DNA from: Polytrichum commune
Taxonomy: Eukaryota > Streptophyta > Polytrichopsida > Polytrichales > Polytrichaceae
Assembly (NCBI GenBank): GCA_950295325.1
Contig: OX485809.1
Coordinates: forward strand, 11,406,001-11,470,000
Length of the DNA: 64,000 nucleotides
Direction: 5' to 3'
In this document: one piece after another, positions 51,800 through 63,280 of the stretch
Layout: each line of letters starts with the position of its first letter
Position numbering within the stretch: the stretch's first letter is position 1
Made by a program: the position numbers and the translations under genes
Notes under the pieces: generated by a model
Seen by the model: only the letters and a program-made list of their open reading frames with translations
What the model was told of the DNA's origin: nothing
Databases searched by the model: none

Positions 51800-53371
51800 T
51801 TACGTTCGAATCCGTACTATGGGATCATTTGCTTCGACACATCTTGGGTCCTCTTCAGACTCGTCTGTGCTGCAATCATCATCCGTTTGGGGAGTCGCGC
51901 TCCGAAGATGCAACTCTCGGTCACGTTGTGAGAAAATTATCTTTTTGGTCGGCCGGGAGCCCTCTGCATCCTGTATACCATTTTCATCTAGATGTGGTCT
52001 ACCCTCATCTTCATTGTAGTCTTCAGCAGTAAACGGAAGCGATCTTCCCTGATACCTCTTCCTAGTACGTTTGACACCTCTCGTAGTTCTCTGACGCCCT
52101 CCACCCGTACCACGACTTGAGTGCACTTCATCTCTACTTCCATCTATAAAAACATCCCCCGTTGTACTTCCGCCTCCAACTCCAAGGCCACCTGTTCCAT
52201 TGGATTGACTGTGTGAAAGTGAAACTGATGCGGATGGAATTGCAATTGGTATGTTCTCAACAACATGTCGACGAACAGATTGACGACGTGGCGCCTCTGT
52301 AGTAACATTTCTTGAAACATTGTGTATAGCAACCAAAGTAGCACCCACCGCAGTTGTACGTGAAACACCCAATCTAGAAGTATTGGCAATACTTCGAGTG
52401 AGAGGACGACGTTGACCTTGTGCATGCACTTGCACCGTAGAGGTTGATGCAGTTCTTTGAAGAGCACGGAATCGAGTTGTAGGTATTTCAGGAACATTGG
52501 GCGTTTGATCTTCTATACGATGGTTGGATATGAGGGAGGCGTCCATGGATTCAGAATGTACTCGGGCTGGAAGTGGATCCTGTTGAACGTGCGTTGGCTC
52601 ATTTGCGAGTAGTACATTGTCACCTTCACCAAAAGAAAGAGAATCGCTCCGAGGTTGCAAGGAATCTACTTCAATTCCTACATTCTCACTTGCCCCCATA
52701 GCAACATTATGGGCAGGGCGAAACCCTTGTCTAGTGTGGAGAGTTTCGAAAGGCGGTCCTCCAATAGACCCCTCATGATCGTCATGCATTCCGTCGTTAT
52801 GTTGGGGGATATCCGGTTCATCAAAATCAAACACCCCAAGGTTTCCATCACTACCATTGCCATCCTCATCTTCTGAATCATGATTCTCGGAATCGAGGTC
52901 ATCCAAATCAAAGTCGATGTCATCAACATTGTTGTCATCATCATTTCCGGCCCTATCATTTGGATCCACGTCATCTTCGTTGTCATCTTCTTCGTCAAGG
53001 TCATCGTCAGAATGGACCTCATTCAATTCGTACCATTGCGCAGGTCTTGGGCCCCTCCGATGTCGAATGAGCCTACTATTGGTATATATGTAGACGAGGT
53101 TCTCGGCACGACTATGCTTCAAGCGATTGCGACTCTTGTTGTGAACATATGAGTACATGCTCCAATTGCGTTCACATGCGGATGCGGAACATACTTGTGC
53201 AAGGATACGTCTTGCTATTGTTTGGAGGGCTTTAGCTCCACCTCCCATTGCATCCCACCATTCATGGAGAGGTGCGGCATGCACGCTCGGGTCAGTAGAA
53301 TCAGCAAAAGGCCCTCGATTTTCAAGGAAATCTTGGTACTGGTGGAGGATTTGGACATAAGTGTCCTCATC
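51800..53371 (-). pseudogene. hAT transposase, C-terminal dimerisation region and acidic tail
   Basis: Same frame as the upstream pieces, following a TAA at 53372-53374; the first Met is at 53284. Residues 8-65 from that Met contain WWDAMGGG, RRILAQVCSASACERNWS with the third catalytic residue (Glu 38), and NKSRNRLKHSRAENLVYI, all diagnostic of the hAT dimerisation domain. About 420 more residues follow: a run extremely rich in Asp/Glu (about 95-150), then Ser/Thr/Arg-rich low-complexity sequence, ending at TGA. Most hAT transposases end soon after the dimerisation domain, so this long acidic tail is unusual. Confidence 0.8.
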
Positions 53372-54148
53372 TTAAGCAAGCCTGCGAAGAACTCGATTTA
53401 GGATTGTCCTCGAATTCTCATCCTCATGGAGTGGGGCCCAACCACGTAGAAGCGGATTTAACATCGCTCCAGCCCAATGTAGATCATTCAACATCAACCT
53501 CCATCTATTTTGAAACAGTAGCATAGCATTTGCAGCAAGCTCAGGGCTTAAGCGAAATGGAGGTTTACTGAATCCACGAATATGGGTTTGTAAATCATGC
53601 ATGACCCTCCAAGCCATTCCCATTGCAGGCGCCTTGCCATCAAATACACGAAGAGCTTTAACAACCGGGATCACCATATACAAGAAATTTTCGCACGTGT
53701 TCCAGAATCCATCAGAACGTATAAAGCTTCGCACAGCAGAGCCCTTCATGTAAGAGGTGCGAGATCTCCTCCTCATATCACGCATTAGAATAGGCCAATC
53801 CTCATCAACCACCATTCTTTCCAAAGCATTGCATACTTGAAGAAGACGATCTATCATGATGAAGTTCGTTGCAAAACGGGTCTCTACAGGTAGGCGGAGT
53901 GAGAGATTTGGTGACAACCTCCGGAATATAGCTTGAGAAGCATGATGGTTTTTGATAAAAACACAAATATGGCGCGCCTTTTTTACCAACTTTTTCACCC
54001 ATTCCTCCTTCCCCCAATCTTCTAAGAGGAGATCTAGGCAATGCGCAGCACATCCTTGAAAATATAGATCGGGATTTGCTTGAATCAAGTCGCGAGCAAC
54101 GGAGGCCATAACTGGGGCATTGTCGGTGCAAATCTGGACCACATTATG
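53372..54148 (-). pseudogene. hAT transposase, central catalytic segment
   Basis: Continues in frame after a TGA at 54149-54151. It begins HNVVQICTDNAPVM, with the second catalytic Asp, followed by GCAAHCLDLLLED, the Cys-His motif typical of DUF659/hAT transposases. A long helical insertion region follows (ICVFIKNHHASQAIF, ETRFATNFIMIDRLL). It ends at TAA 53372-53374, which interrupts a segment continuing in frame on the other side. Confidence 0.8.
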
Positions 54149-54997
54149 TCAACCAACCTTTTCCACAAATGGTTGAATTTGAGCAGCAACGTATACATGA
54201 TCCTTGTGATTTCCCGTGGTATCAATGGTACCCAAGAAAACGTCTCCCTTTGTGCCGCATTGGAGAACGTTTAGGAGAGGTCGGTTTTGCACGTTGTCCC
54301 ATCCATCACAACATATTGTAACACCGTATTTTTCAACGGAATTCCCCATCTTCTCCTTCACTTGCCTATCTAGGTCAACATTTTTATCAGTTAACAACTT
54401 CGTACGGATGGCATTGTACGATGGTGGTGTGTAGGCTGGCATTCGATGACGGGCAGTTTCACGCACAGCATGAACAAATGCAGGATGTCTCACAATGTTG
54501 AAAGGAATGTTAGCTTCATAAAAAGCCGTTGCCCATGCTCTATCAAGGAGTTGTTTTGTTGACACATTGAACCCCTCCGTTATGTTGAGTTGACGTAGTT
54601 CACGAGGAGGTGTGCCATATATCACAACATCAGAATGTTGAGTGGATTGGGACATAAGCAAAGGCTTTGTTTCACTAATTACGGAGTCCGCTATAATAGG
54701 CTCCAGAGGTACAATATCTAGCACCGGAGAGTCCTCATTTACAATGCCTACATGTAAGGGCACAATGCCTCCGCAATGTTCAAACAAGACCCTAATATGC
54801 GGGGGTACCATCCTACATGTGGAAACATCACAAGCACCCCCTACAGGAGGTCTATAACCAAGGTGGGCCAACATTCTATTTCCTCGGTAAGATATGACGA
54901 ACGGGCAAAACCTACATTTAACCTGCCTTTGTGATTTACCGGGAACCATCCCCTTATCCTCGTACCAATGATCCCATGCATCATTTCGGCGTGGCAT
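54149..54997 (-). pseudogene. hAT transposase, N-terminal BED zinc finger and DUF659 start
   Basis: The frame is open from 55027, but the likelier start is ATG 54997 (MPRRNDAWDHW), because TTTGTATTTGCAG/GT just upstream looks like a 3' splice site. Residues ~25-60 hold VKCRFC and LAHLGY, a BED-type zinc finger. A spacer leads to the DUF659 region (AWATAFYEANIPFN, AYTPPSYNAIRTKLL), with the first catalytic Asp in TICCDGWDNVQNRP. The reading ends at TGA 54149-54151, about 21 codons before the second catalytic motif would be complete. Two in-frame stops in an otherwise continuous frame of about 1,065 codons make this a recent pseudogene or a non-autonomous copy. Confidence 0.8.
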
Positions 54998-55226
54998 GAC
55001 TTCAACAAAACCTGCAAATACAAACAAGTTAGAGCAAGTAACTTTGATCGCATACTAGGTCCTGTTCAAGAGTGCCACAAGGGCAACCCTAATTCACAGT
55101 CACTAGATTGGACAAAGTATCCTCTGCATTCGGGTCTCACGCATTCAATCCTCACTCCTCAAAGGAGAATCAAAAGACTTGAGACACACTATGTCAGTGG
55201 AGGCAAAAATGGCACCTTGAACCCTC

Positions 55227-55234
55227 AATTTATA
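55227..55234 (-). promoter_or_regulatory. TATA box of the hAT transposase gene
   Basis: Read on the minus strand, CTATAAATTG lies about 230 bases upstream of the chosen ATG and directly beside the second G-rich minisatellite. With a start near 55200 there is room for a short first exon and an intron ending at 55014-55015. Confidence 0.4.
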
Positions 55235-55244
55235 GTATTCGAAT

Positions 55245-55525
55245 CGGACGGGGGAGCGGACGGACGGGGGGGAGCGGATGGACGGGGGGGAGCGGACGGG
55301 GGGGGGGGGGGGGGGGGGGCGGACGGGGGAGGGGGCGGACGGGGGAGGGGGGGGGGCGGACGGGGGGGGGGCGGACGGGAGAGGGGGGGAGCGGACGGGG
55401 TTGGGAATGGGAGCGGACGGGGGGGAACGGTGGCGAACGGGGATTGTGAACGGGAGCGGACGGGGGGGAACGGGGGCGAACGGGGGTTGGGAACGGAGGC
55501 GGACGGGGGGGCGGACGGGCTCTAG
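55245..55525 (+). repeat. second G-rich minisatellite, GCGGACGGGGG units
   Basis: Repeats of GGAGCGGACGGGGG and GGGGGAACGG(G/T)GGCG words, with G-runs of up to about 20. It shares its core words and strand orientation with the array at 47531-48335. It sits immediately upstream of the hAT promoter. Frames through it on either strand are low-complexity and rejected. Confidence 0.8.
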
Positions 55526-55665
55526 TAAATTTTTCCCCACTTTACCTTTACTTTGCTGACATGTCATCACACGTGGACATTGTAAATCCTACGTGTCAGA
55601 AATGGGTTAATGTAATTACACAAAAAAATCGGTAAAATTCAAGTCCGTCAGGATAAAGACAGCAT

Positions 55666-55717
55666 CCGGCATAATGTCGTGACGGATACGTGTCGTGACG
55701 GCACGACATTATGTCGG
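55666..55717. repeat. strong hairpin, 16-bp arms
   Basis: CCGGCATAATGTCGTG (55666-55681) pairs with CACGACATTATGTCGG (55702-55717) with one mismatch, around a loop of about 20 bases that repeats GTCGTGACGG. A further inverted copy, CCGTCACGAC, lies near 55727. This may be part of an uncharacterised miniature transposon; no target duplication was identified. Confidence 0.6.
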
Positions 55718-55752
55718 GATTACCCTCCGTCACGACACAATAGACAACCCTG

Positions 55753-58700
55753 GTCATTACAATTAGAGCATCCCCCACTCATGGAGCAACAAAAGAGCCT
55801 CTACAATCGGCTTTTTAGACCTTTTAAGGCAACGTCGCATGCTTGATCCTTCTCCAAAGCCCACATATATCCTAAAATCATGTTGCCACCGATTGCCTTT
55901 AATTACCATTTATTACATGTTGCCCACTGATGTACATGTAAGTAAACTATGTGACAACAAGAAATGCAGTCTAGTCTTTGTCATGTCTATCGTAGGATCC
56001 ACCAATAGAAATGCATGTATAAATTCTTATTGTGTCCCAAATTCATGCATGAGTCTAGTTTTACTCAAACCAAGTTCTTACAGCTAATTAGTTGCCCACC
56101 AATCACTTACAATAGTAGCTATAAAGCTTGGGGGTGCAATCATTGTTAGAACCATGATTCACAAACGTGCATGACTATGAAATTAATACCCCTAATATAC
56201 AAGATTCTCCCCATCATAGAAATAATATATGTACAAATATATAGCTAGGAAATCCCCTCGAATACATAGACAAGTGTAAAATAAATAAATTGTTTTTACC
56301 TCAATCATATGTATACACCAAAAAACATTTGTGAAAATTATGGCTAAAATACTCTTAGCAAGACATATTTATTTATCATTGATGAAATCATTGAACACTC
56401 GTTCATCCATTGGATGTAACTCATACAAATTGTTTCCACAAAATAAGTCAATGTAAATATTTAATGATGGTTTCTAACCCTACCCTTAAATGATATGTCA
56501 AGTCATAGGTCCACATTGATCCAGTCTTAGTTTGATACCAACATAAACCTATTTCCATATTGGAAGGCCGGTCCAAGAGGTCAATTGATTCTTAATACTT
56601 AATCAACCTATTGCCAATTTTGTGACGCATCCTATAGATCCTTCCCAAATACCAAGTCTTGGTGGTTAATGTTTTGACCAATTTGCGAATTTTCCCTCTT
56701 TTCTTGACTCCTTCAACTGCAGTTGGAGAAATAAATGTTACCACACAATCACATCCCAATTTCAATGAGCAATCATTTTCCTTGGCTCAAGATAGTTGAA
56801 GTTTAGGTTTGACATACAACATACCACACTTAATTATAGTGAGCATATCCTTGGATAATGTGAGTTGCATTTGAATAATAAGATTAGGGGGTTGCAGGAG
56901 CCGGTGACCCTGACAAGACATGTACTGATCCCGCTCTTGTACTCATATGTACAAAAGTAGGCAATGACTGATACTGAGAAACACCAACTCATTTAATTGA
57001 ACCGAAATGTAGTGTAAGTAATAATGCAAAAGCAAAGGTAAGGCAATGGTTGGAAAGTGTTGATGTTGAAGATGAAGGTAGGCATTGTAAACCGATGTCC
57101 AAATGATGACGCTACAACGGCCCCCCAAAAAAACTATAGTTTGCAGCAACAATTTCATTATTAGAACAAAAAACAACCAAAAGAAGTAGAGGGGGAAAAA
57201 AAAAACAACAAGAACAACTACGAGCTCCACCCTCACCCTCACTGCAAGCTCCACAATGAGAAACCTTGAGGGATTCCAAAGAGTGGTCTTCTCCTTCGTG
57301 TCCTAAACCCTATATTTCATGGATGAATGTGGTTAACATATTGGATGATATATTCATTTGGACCTCTTGCAGGTTACCCACTTCATTATGATTGACTATG
57401 GGCCTAAAGGTAGAAATACAACTAGGATTATATGAACAATATGCCTAATATATTTACAAAGCTAGAATAAATAATACCCATACCTTACATATATTTTGTA
57501 ACCCCTAGGCACAATTAATACCCCTTGTATGCACCCACATGGGTCCGTACACGTTTAGCAATGAGTGCCACCCCCGAGCTAGAAAGTCACAATGGTAGTC
57601 AACACGACACACAAGTTCAATTTGCATGACTACAAAAAGGATACAAAATTCCTCCTAGTGGACTAGGTCTATTGTCCAATTGTACTACACATGCACCAAA
57701 AATCCGTGCACCCTTAACCCTTAAAGGATACAAGGGGTCAATGTACAACATATACACACGATTTCTATGAGCCTTGCTAAGCTTGAAATCGCGTAATTTC
57801 TTTAGTTATGGGTTGAATGCTATTCAATACGTGATCTCATCTGAAGGACAAAATAAAAAACATATTCATGTTTGACATTGATGATCAAAATATTAAGTAC
57901 GTATTTGCATCCACATGCTCTCAAATGTTCAACCGATTTACAAAGTGTACTTGAAGAATGGATTGGTCTTTAGTGGGATCACCTTTGACACAATTAGCTA
58001 AAAGAAAGATGTTTGTAGTTCAAACATGTGAAATTGGATTTCCCTATAGTAATAAATCATTTTTCCACACTATTTTGAATCTTTATTACCACAATAACAA
58101 AAAAAACAAAAAAAAGATGTTATCTGTGATTTCTTTACAAATGAATAATCAAAGTTATGAGTTGTTGTAAGCTAATTTTGACCCAAAGTAATTAGCTTGG
58201 ACAAAGAGGCAACCTATTTGCAAAGGCAACCTAATTGCACATATCAATATAGCTCAAATACATGATTTTGTGCATCGAGAGGCCCGTATTGGCCTCTTAG
58301 ACACTTAAGGATTAAGGAATTCCTCCCACATGGGTTGCTATGTTTGTGCATGAAACTACAAAATGGGTGCCTCAATGAAAGTTGGTGAACTTGACACATG
58401 TTGATTTTCATGTGTACGTATATGTTTCTTGCAAATTTTGTACATTGTAGATATGAAGTCAATGACATAGTGACATGTCACCACATGTTTTGTGTGAACT
58501 CCATGATTCTCAATACTTGAAAAGAATGACAAAGAACATTAAGTTTATGACGTGAAGATGGTCCATCCTCGTTACATTCGTGTATGGAAACACAAGAGGG
58601 ACATGGTACATTGCCTATCTTTTGATAGAGACCCGATTGGTAGAGTGAGAGGGACTGATCTAATCTAGTCCAGTGCTTGGTGTTGTTCTAATTTGCATTT

Positions 58701-61414
58701 GTTGAAAATAACATAAGTGAGGTATTTAATGGCATTAGTGGAGAGGTGTATCTTCACTACTGTGTTAATTTATTTTTTTGTCTTGGGAATGTCAAGATCA
58801 AAAAGGTGGTCAATGGATGGTGAGCGGATGACACAACATATGCAAGTGGTACCAATCAGCATGGGAAGGGTGTTCCAATCAAGTTATGGGTTTTTAGAAA
58901 TCTTACTTTGCATGTTTACATTTACTAATTGTAGAGGAGAATATGTCGTTGTAGTATAGAAATTCATTAAATTGGTCTATGAGCAAATTGTGTGGGGAGA
59001 AAGGGGGTTTGTCATTAGGGGATTTGCCTTCAATACACATGATATTTGATTGAATTCTTGCTAAGTGTGTACATCATGGGAGAAAACATGAACATGGGAG
59101 GAGCCAAGATGGTATGGTATTTCCGGTTGGTGATTGTTTTGATGATTGGCATGTATAAGTGTAAATGCATGGAACCTCGATGGGCAAGTAGAGTACCGTA
59201 GAGTGATCTCTAATCCATCAAAAACTCATTATTTTTCCCTTGACTTTTGCCACATGTCAATCCTACTTTGGTTGAGACCCCTTGAATCCTACATAGAAAC
59301 TACAATAAGCTTGGCATAAGATGAAGCACTCAATGAAGTTCATAAACTTATAGTTGTTGGGTGATATCTTAAAATAACATTATAACCTTTTGAGACTTAT
59401 ATTGGAACTCCCCTGTAACTGTTAGGGTCACCACTTTGATCGAAGTTCCCCCAGTTTTCTTAGGCAAAATTTAAGGTCAGATAGCAAAATCCAAAAACAT
59501 AAATTAATTCTTATGTTACTTTTCCATGAATGAAATTGCCATAAACATCTCAAAAATCATAGAACTTGGATGAAATTGCCTATATTAGATGCATGTAACC
59601 ATATTTGACTGAATATATGCGACTGGGGCTAGAGCTCATGCCATTTGGGCAGGCCCCAGCCGGCAGAGTCATGACCCCATCATGAGGGGAAGGGGGTCTC
59701 AAGGCCCATGCCCACAATCTAGCAGCCCCACCAATTCTAAATTTTATTTTTGATCCCAACCCACAAATGTTGCCCGTCCCGCCCAATTTCAAAAATCGCT
59801 CTTGCTTTGTTGAAGGCCACTTGTTCACAAATCCAATATTGAGTGCACTTCACCTTAAAGGCCCAAAATTCAAGAAAACTAACTTAAAACAACACAAACT
59901 CTAAAATTTTGAGATTCCTAAGATTAAATTCAAATGTGGGTACATAATTGGGCTCACATTATCCCAATTAGTGCACGTTACTATTTGGAGTTACGTAGTG
60001 CCCTAACCATTTAATGAGAACTTAATAATTCGTCAAGCAAAGTCATTTATGTTCTATAATGTCCGAACAACCTATTGAACTTCTAAATAAGAAATTATTG
60101 CACTCATGCATAACCCTTAATAACAACACGCACAAATTGGGATAAACAATGTAGTTACAAATGAACCGGTTGGGTTTCGGACATAACCGCTTGAAGCTGA
60201 AAACTTCAGGAAATTACTAACTCTTTTTTTTAAGAGGACTTCATAGAATCCTCCACGAATTTAGTAAAAAAAAACTGAAAGATGTGAACATGTAACTGGT
60301 TGGACTTGAAAACATTAGGATATTGACCAATTATGCCCACAATCCTGCCCCGGACACTGGGACTCACCCTAATTGATGCTTGGCCCCCTCTTATTCCTCC
60401 CAAGATTCTAGCATTGTTGTTCTCTAGCAATCTGAAACACAATCACAACAATGACCATGACCAAGACCAAGACCAGAATCTGCCCCCCGCCCCCCGACCA
60501 TAAAAATTAAAAAAAAAAAAAAAAAAAAGGAAAGATAAAATGAAGGAAAGAAGTCATGCTCCGAAACGAGGAGGGCCTCAAGCATTAAAACTACTCTATG
60601 TTAAGTTGGACTATAAACTACACACACGGCAAGACTTGGGGTAAGGCTACCATTATAAAAAATGCGATAGTAAAGAATCTCCCAATCTTTTGGGTCTTGA
60701 GTTGACTTTCCAAATATATGATTTTATCAAGACTTATAAAGAGATATGAGACCACATGAGACCCGTCACCCGACCACTCTTCAAGGGCAAGAAATGGGGA
60801 TCTTGTTGAGAGTCTTGGATGCCAAGTCTAACTTATTTGATGTGTGCCATGACTCATCGTATGAGGTGCGTCTCACGCCTATGACAAGTCTCAAAGCCAA
60901 TTATCCTTTAATTCAAAGACACCTTCTTCCTCGAATAACTAGAATAACTACACTAATATGCATGTGCAATTAGGTTGCTTCTTTCCTCATGCAAATGATC
61001 TCGAATCAAAATCCGATTACAAAAGCTTGTAACTTTGTTTATTCATTTGTATAGCAACCATTGGTAGTAAAACAAGGTTGATACTTGGGGGAATTGTTTT
61101 TGTATTGATCTCTTTACATCCTGTCCTACCCACATAACATCAATGAAAACTCTATTATCTTATAAAGTACCAAGTTTGTGGAAATTCTCTTTGTAGTGAA
61201 TGACATCTAACAAGGATTTTTGAAAATTTTATTTTATTTATTTTTTGTTGAAGTCTATTTTTTGTTTTTTTGTTTTTATTTTTTTTGGTTGAATCTTAGA
61301 TTCAAATCCGCTCAAGTAGGGGGATGTGAAGCAAATCTCACTTCGGTGGAATTCTCTCAAATGCACATTATTTCCAGATTCCGTCCAAAAGATATATTAT
61401 AACCTACAACATGG
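55753..61414. other. AT-rich intergenic DNA, no supported gene
   Basis: Only short open frames occur on both strands, none with a recognised domain. Frames around 58560-58960 give coding-like fragments (HPRYIRVWKHKRDMVH, then EVYLHYCVNLFF and KGVPIKLWVF) interrupted by stops; I cannot name the family. Other contents are a (CCAAGA)-like run at about 60447-60472, a poly-A tract at 60509-60528 and GC-richer patches near 59630-59790. Much of it is likely decayed transposon sequence. Confidence 0.4.
60509..60528 (+). repeat. poly-A tract
   Basis: A run of about 20 A follows a C-rich stretch (CCCCCCGCCCCCCG). Such tails can mark the 3' end of a SINE or LINE, but no element body or target duplication was recognised upstream. 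Confidence 0.6.
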
Positions 61415-61732
61415 CACTAGTAGAAAAACTATACTCAAAAAACCCACAGCCGAAATTGGCTGCGGTTCTATTGACTAGCCTGATTTGTAGTCGCTAAACG
61501 ACTACAAATTTTTCTTTTTCATTTTTTGACTAAACATTTTAGGAATTTTGGAGCATGTAGAATACCGTTGGAAAGTTATTTTTAAGATCTTTCCAATGGT
61601 ATATTAAAATTTATTTCTAAACCCAAAAAAACAAATCTTTGGTCATTTAACAATTGCAGAGTAGGCGGCTGGTCAAAAGAACCGCAGCCGATTTTGGCTG
61701 CGGTTCTTTTTGGCATAATTTTTTTACTAGTG
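61415..61732. mobile_element. CACTA-like MITE, 318 bp
   Basis: The left end CACTAGTAGAAAAA and right end TTTTTTACTAGTG form terminal inverted repeats of the CACTA type. Just inside each end is a palindromic GCAGCC(G)AA-TT-GGCTGCGGTTCT motif (near 61447-61469 and 61682-61709), a common subterminal arrangement. A further hairpin, TACCGTTGGAAAG/CTTTCCAATGGTA, lies at 61563-61601. There is no coding capacity. The expected 3-bp target duplication is not evident (TGG versus ATA). Confidence 0.7.
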
Positions 61733-63280
61733 ATAGACTTTTGATATTATACACTAGGGTTAGAATATAGTGTGCTACCACAAGAATATCTTTGATGGTT
61801 TTAGTGTTGGGTTCCTTGTTTATAATGTTAACCACATTGTTTACCATTTAGACAGTGAAATCTATCATCTCCATTTTAGGCGAAAGTAACACATAAACTG
61901 CTAAAGTGCAAACGACACTTACTTATGTGAACCTACTATAGAGGGTTGCAAGAACGTATGCAACACATATTAGCCTGCATTTTTACGATGTTTTGTACTT
62001 GCTAACTTAATCTAGGGAGAGAAATTCACACTAGGTAGTGGCATTGGAGTAGAAAAGAACAATAAAATACAAATGAATCTTAATGTTTAGACCCTTGTTG
62101 TCCACCTTGTTGCACTTTGCAAACATGGCATTTTCCATCAAAACCAAGCAAGCCGCCAACTCACCCAACCCCCAACTTAATGATGTTTCGGATCATGGCC
62201 GTGTAAACTCCAAATGTGAAAAAAAGAAAGCCCACCACCACCCCCATCCATACACTTGCAAACCAAGGCACGGTGACCAATATAAAATTGACTATCAATA
62301 TATGATTGGTATTAATATTTTGACATCACTTGGATAAATATTATATTCCAATATTAAAATGTGTATTGATACCATGCATTCATCTTTACATTATTATGTC
62401 AACAAACATGACATGGAACATTCTATGTCATAAGTCATGTCACCAATAACTTGAGTAGTGACAAACTATATGTCAATTTGACAAACCATTGAGGTTTATT
62501 AGATGTTTGTTTGTTTTTTGTTTGTGGTCCACCACAAAAGGTGGAAGTAGCCCATGAACAAAACTATGGCTCTCTATTGACACTTGCCTCCAAAGCAGGC
62601 TGATGTTCTATCTAACTCTTTGTTTGTTTGTTTGTTTGCTTGTTTAATTTTTGAAATATATCTATGTTTTTGTTATCCCCTTTGCACAAATAGATGTGGA
62701 CCAAATGTTAGATCGAGAATCTTGAACAAAAATTGGATGTTGAAGGACAATAATACACTCTAAACTCCGTAACATCACGCTTGTGACAAGCAAAGTGCAT
62801 GTGCTATTAAGGAGTTCTATAGTGTTAGCATGGATGCTTGATAAAAGAGTATTAATACAACTTGTGACATTATGGAATAACACAAAGTCATCATTGCCAT
62901 AATGATGTTTGTTACAAAGATGACAATGTGCATCATGATGTGTGCGAGCATGTGGTTCAAATACTTTGATGGTTTATCGTAAAGTCTAACACCATGATAT
63001 AAGGGAGGAAAACGTGATAATAAGGAGTAAGAATTAAACTGAGAACATCCGTTCCCTAGGGTTTCATGATATAAACAGAGTGACATTAAGAAAGTTAATG
63101 TTATGGAGTTTAGAGTGCATATTAGGTGATTGGTCCAACGTTGCCTTGAACCAATATAAGATCTACCTAGTGAAGAGTAATAAAAGTAAACATAAACACA
63201 CAAACGAAGATGCACAATAATGTTCAAGTCCACCCTTGTTGGACTTTTGGTGTTTCCAATGCAAGCAACCAACTCAACCC
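61733..63280. other. AT-rich intergenic DNA with a TTTG microsatellite
   Basis: No supported gene. A (TTTG)n run lies at 62619-62645, with a similar TTTGTTTG stretch near 62505-62527. Open frames such as 62083-62337 and the minus-strand 62817-63293 show no recognisable domain and have ordinary AT-rich composition. Confidence 0.45.

Noticed and set aside
51683-53401. Plus-strand frames opposite the hAT transposase
   Set aside because: The minus strand carries diagnostic hAT motifs; the plus-strand frames are short and without domains.
55145-55570. Pro-rich minus-strand and Gly-rich plus-strand frames
   Set aside because: Same reason: translation of the second G-rich minisatellite.
48419-55752. 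CAGGG (about 48419) and CCCTG (55748-55752) as hAT termini
   Set aside because: Beyond five bases the ends do not pair, and the adjacent 8-bp sequences (ACAGAGTG and GTCATTAC) do not match as a target duplication.
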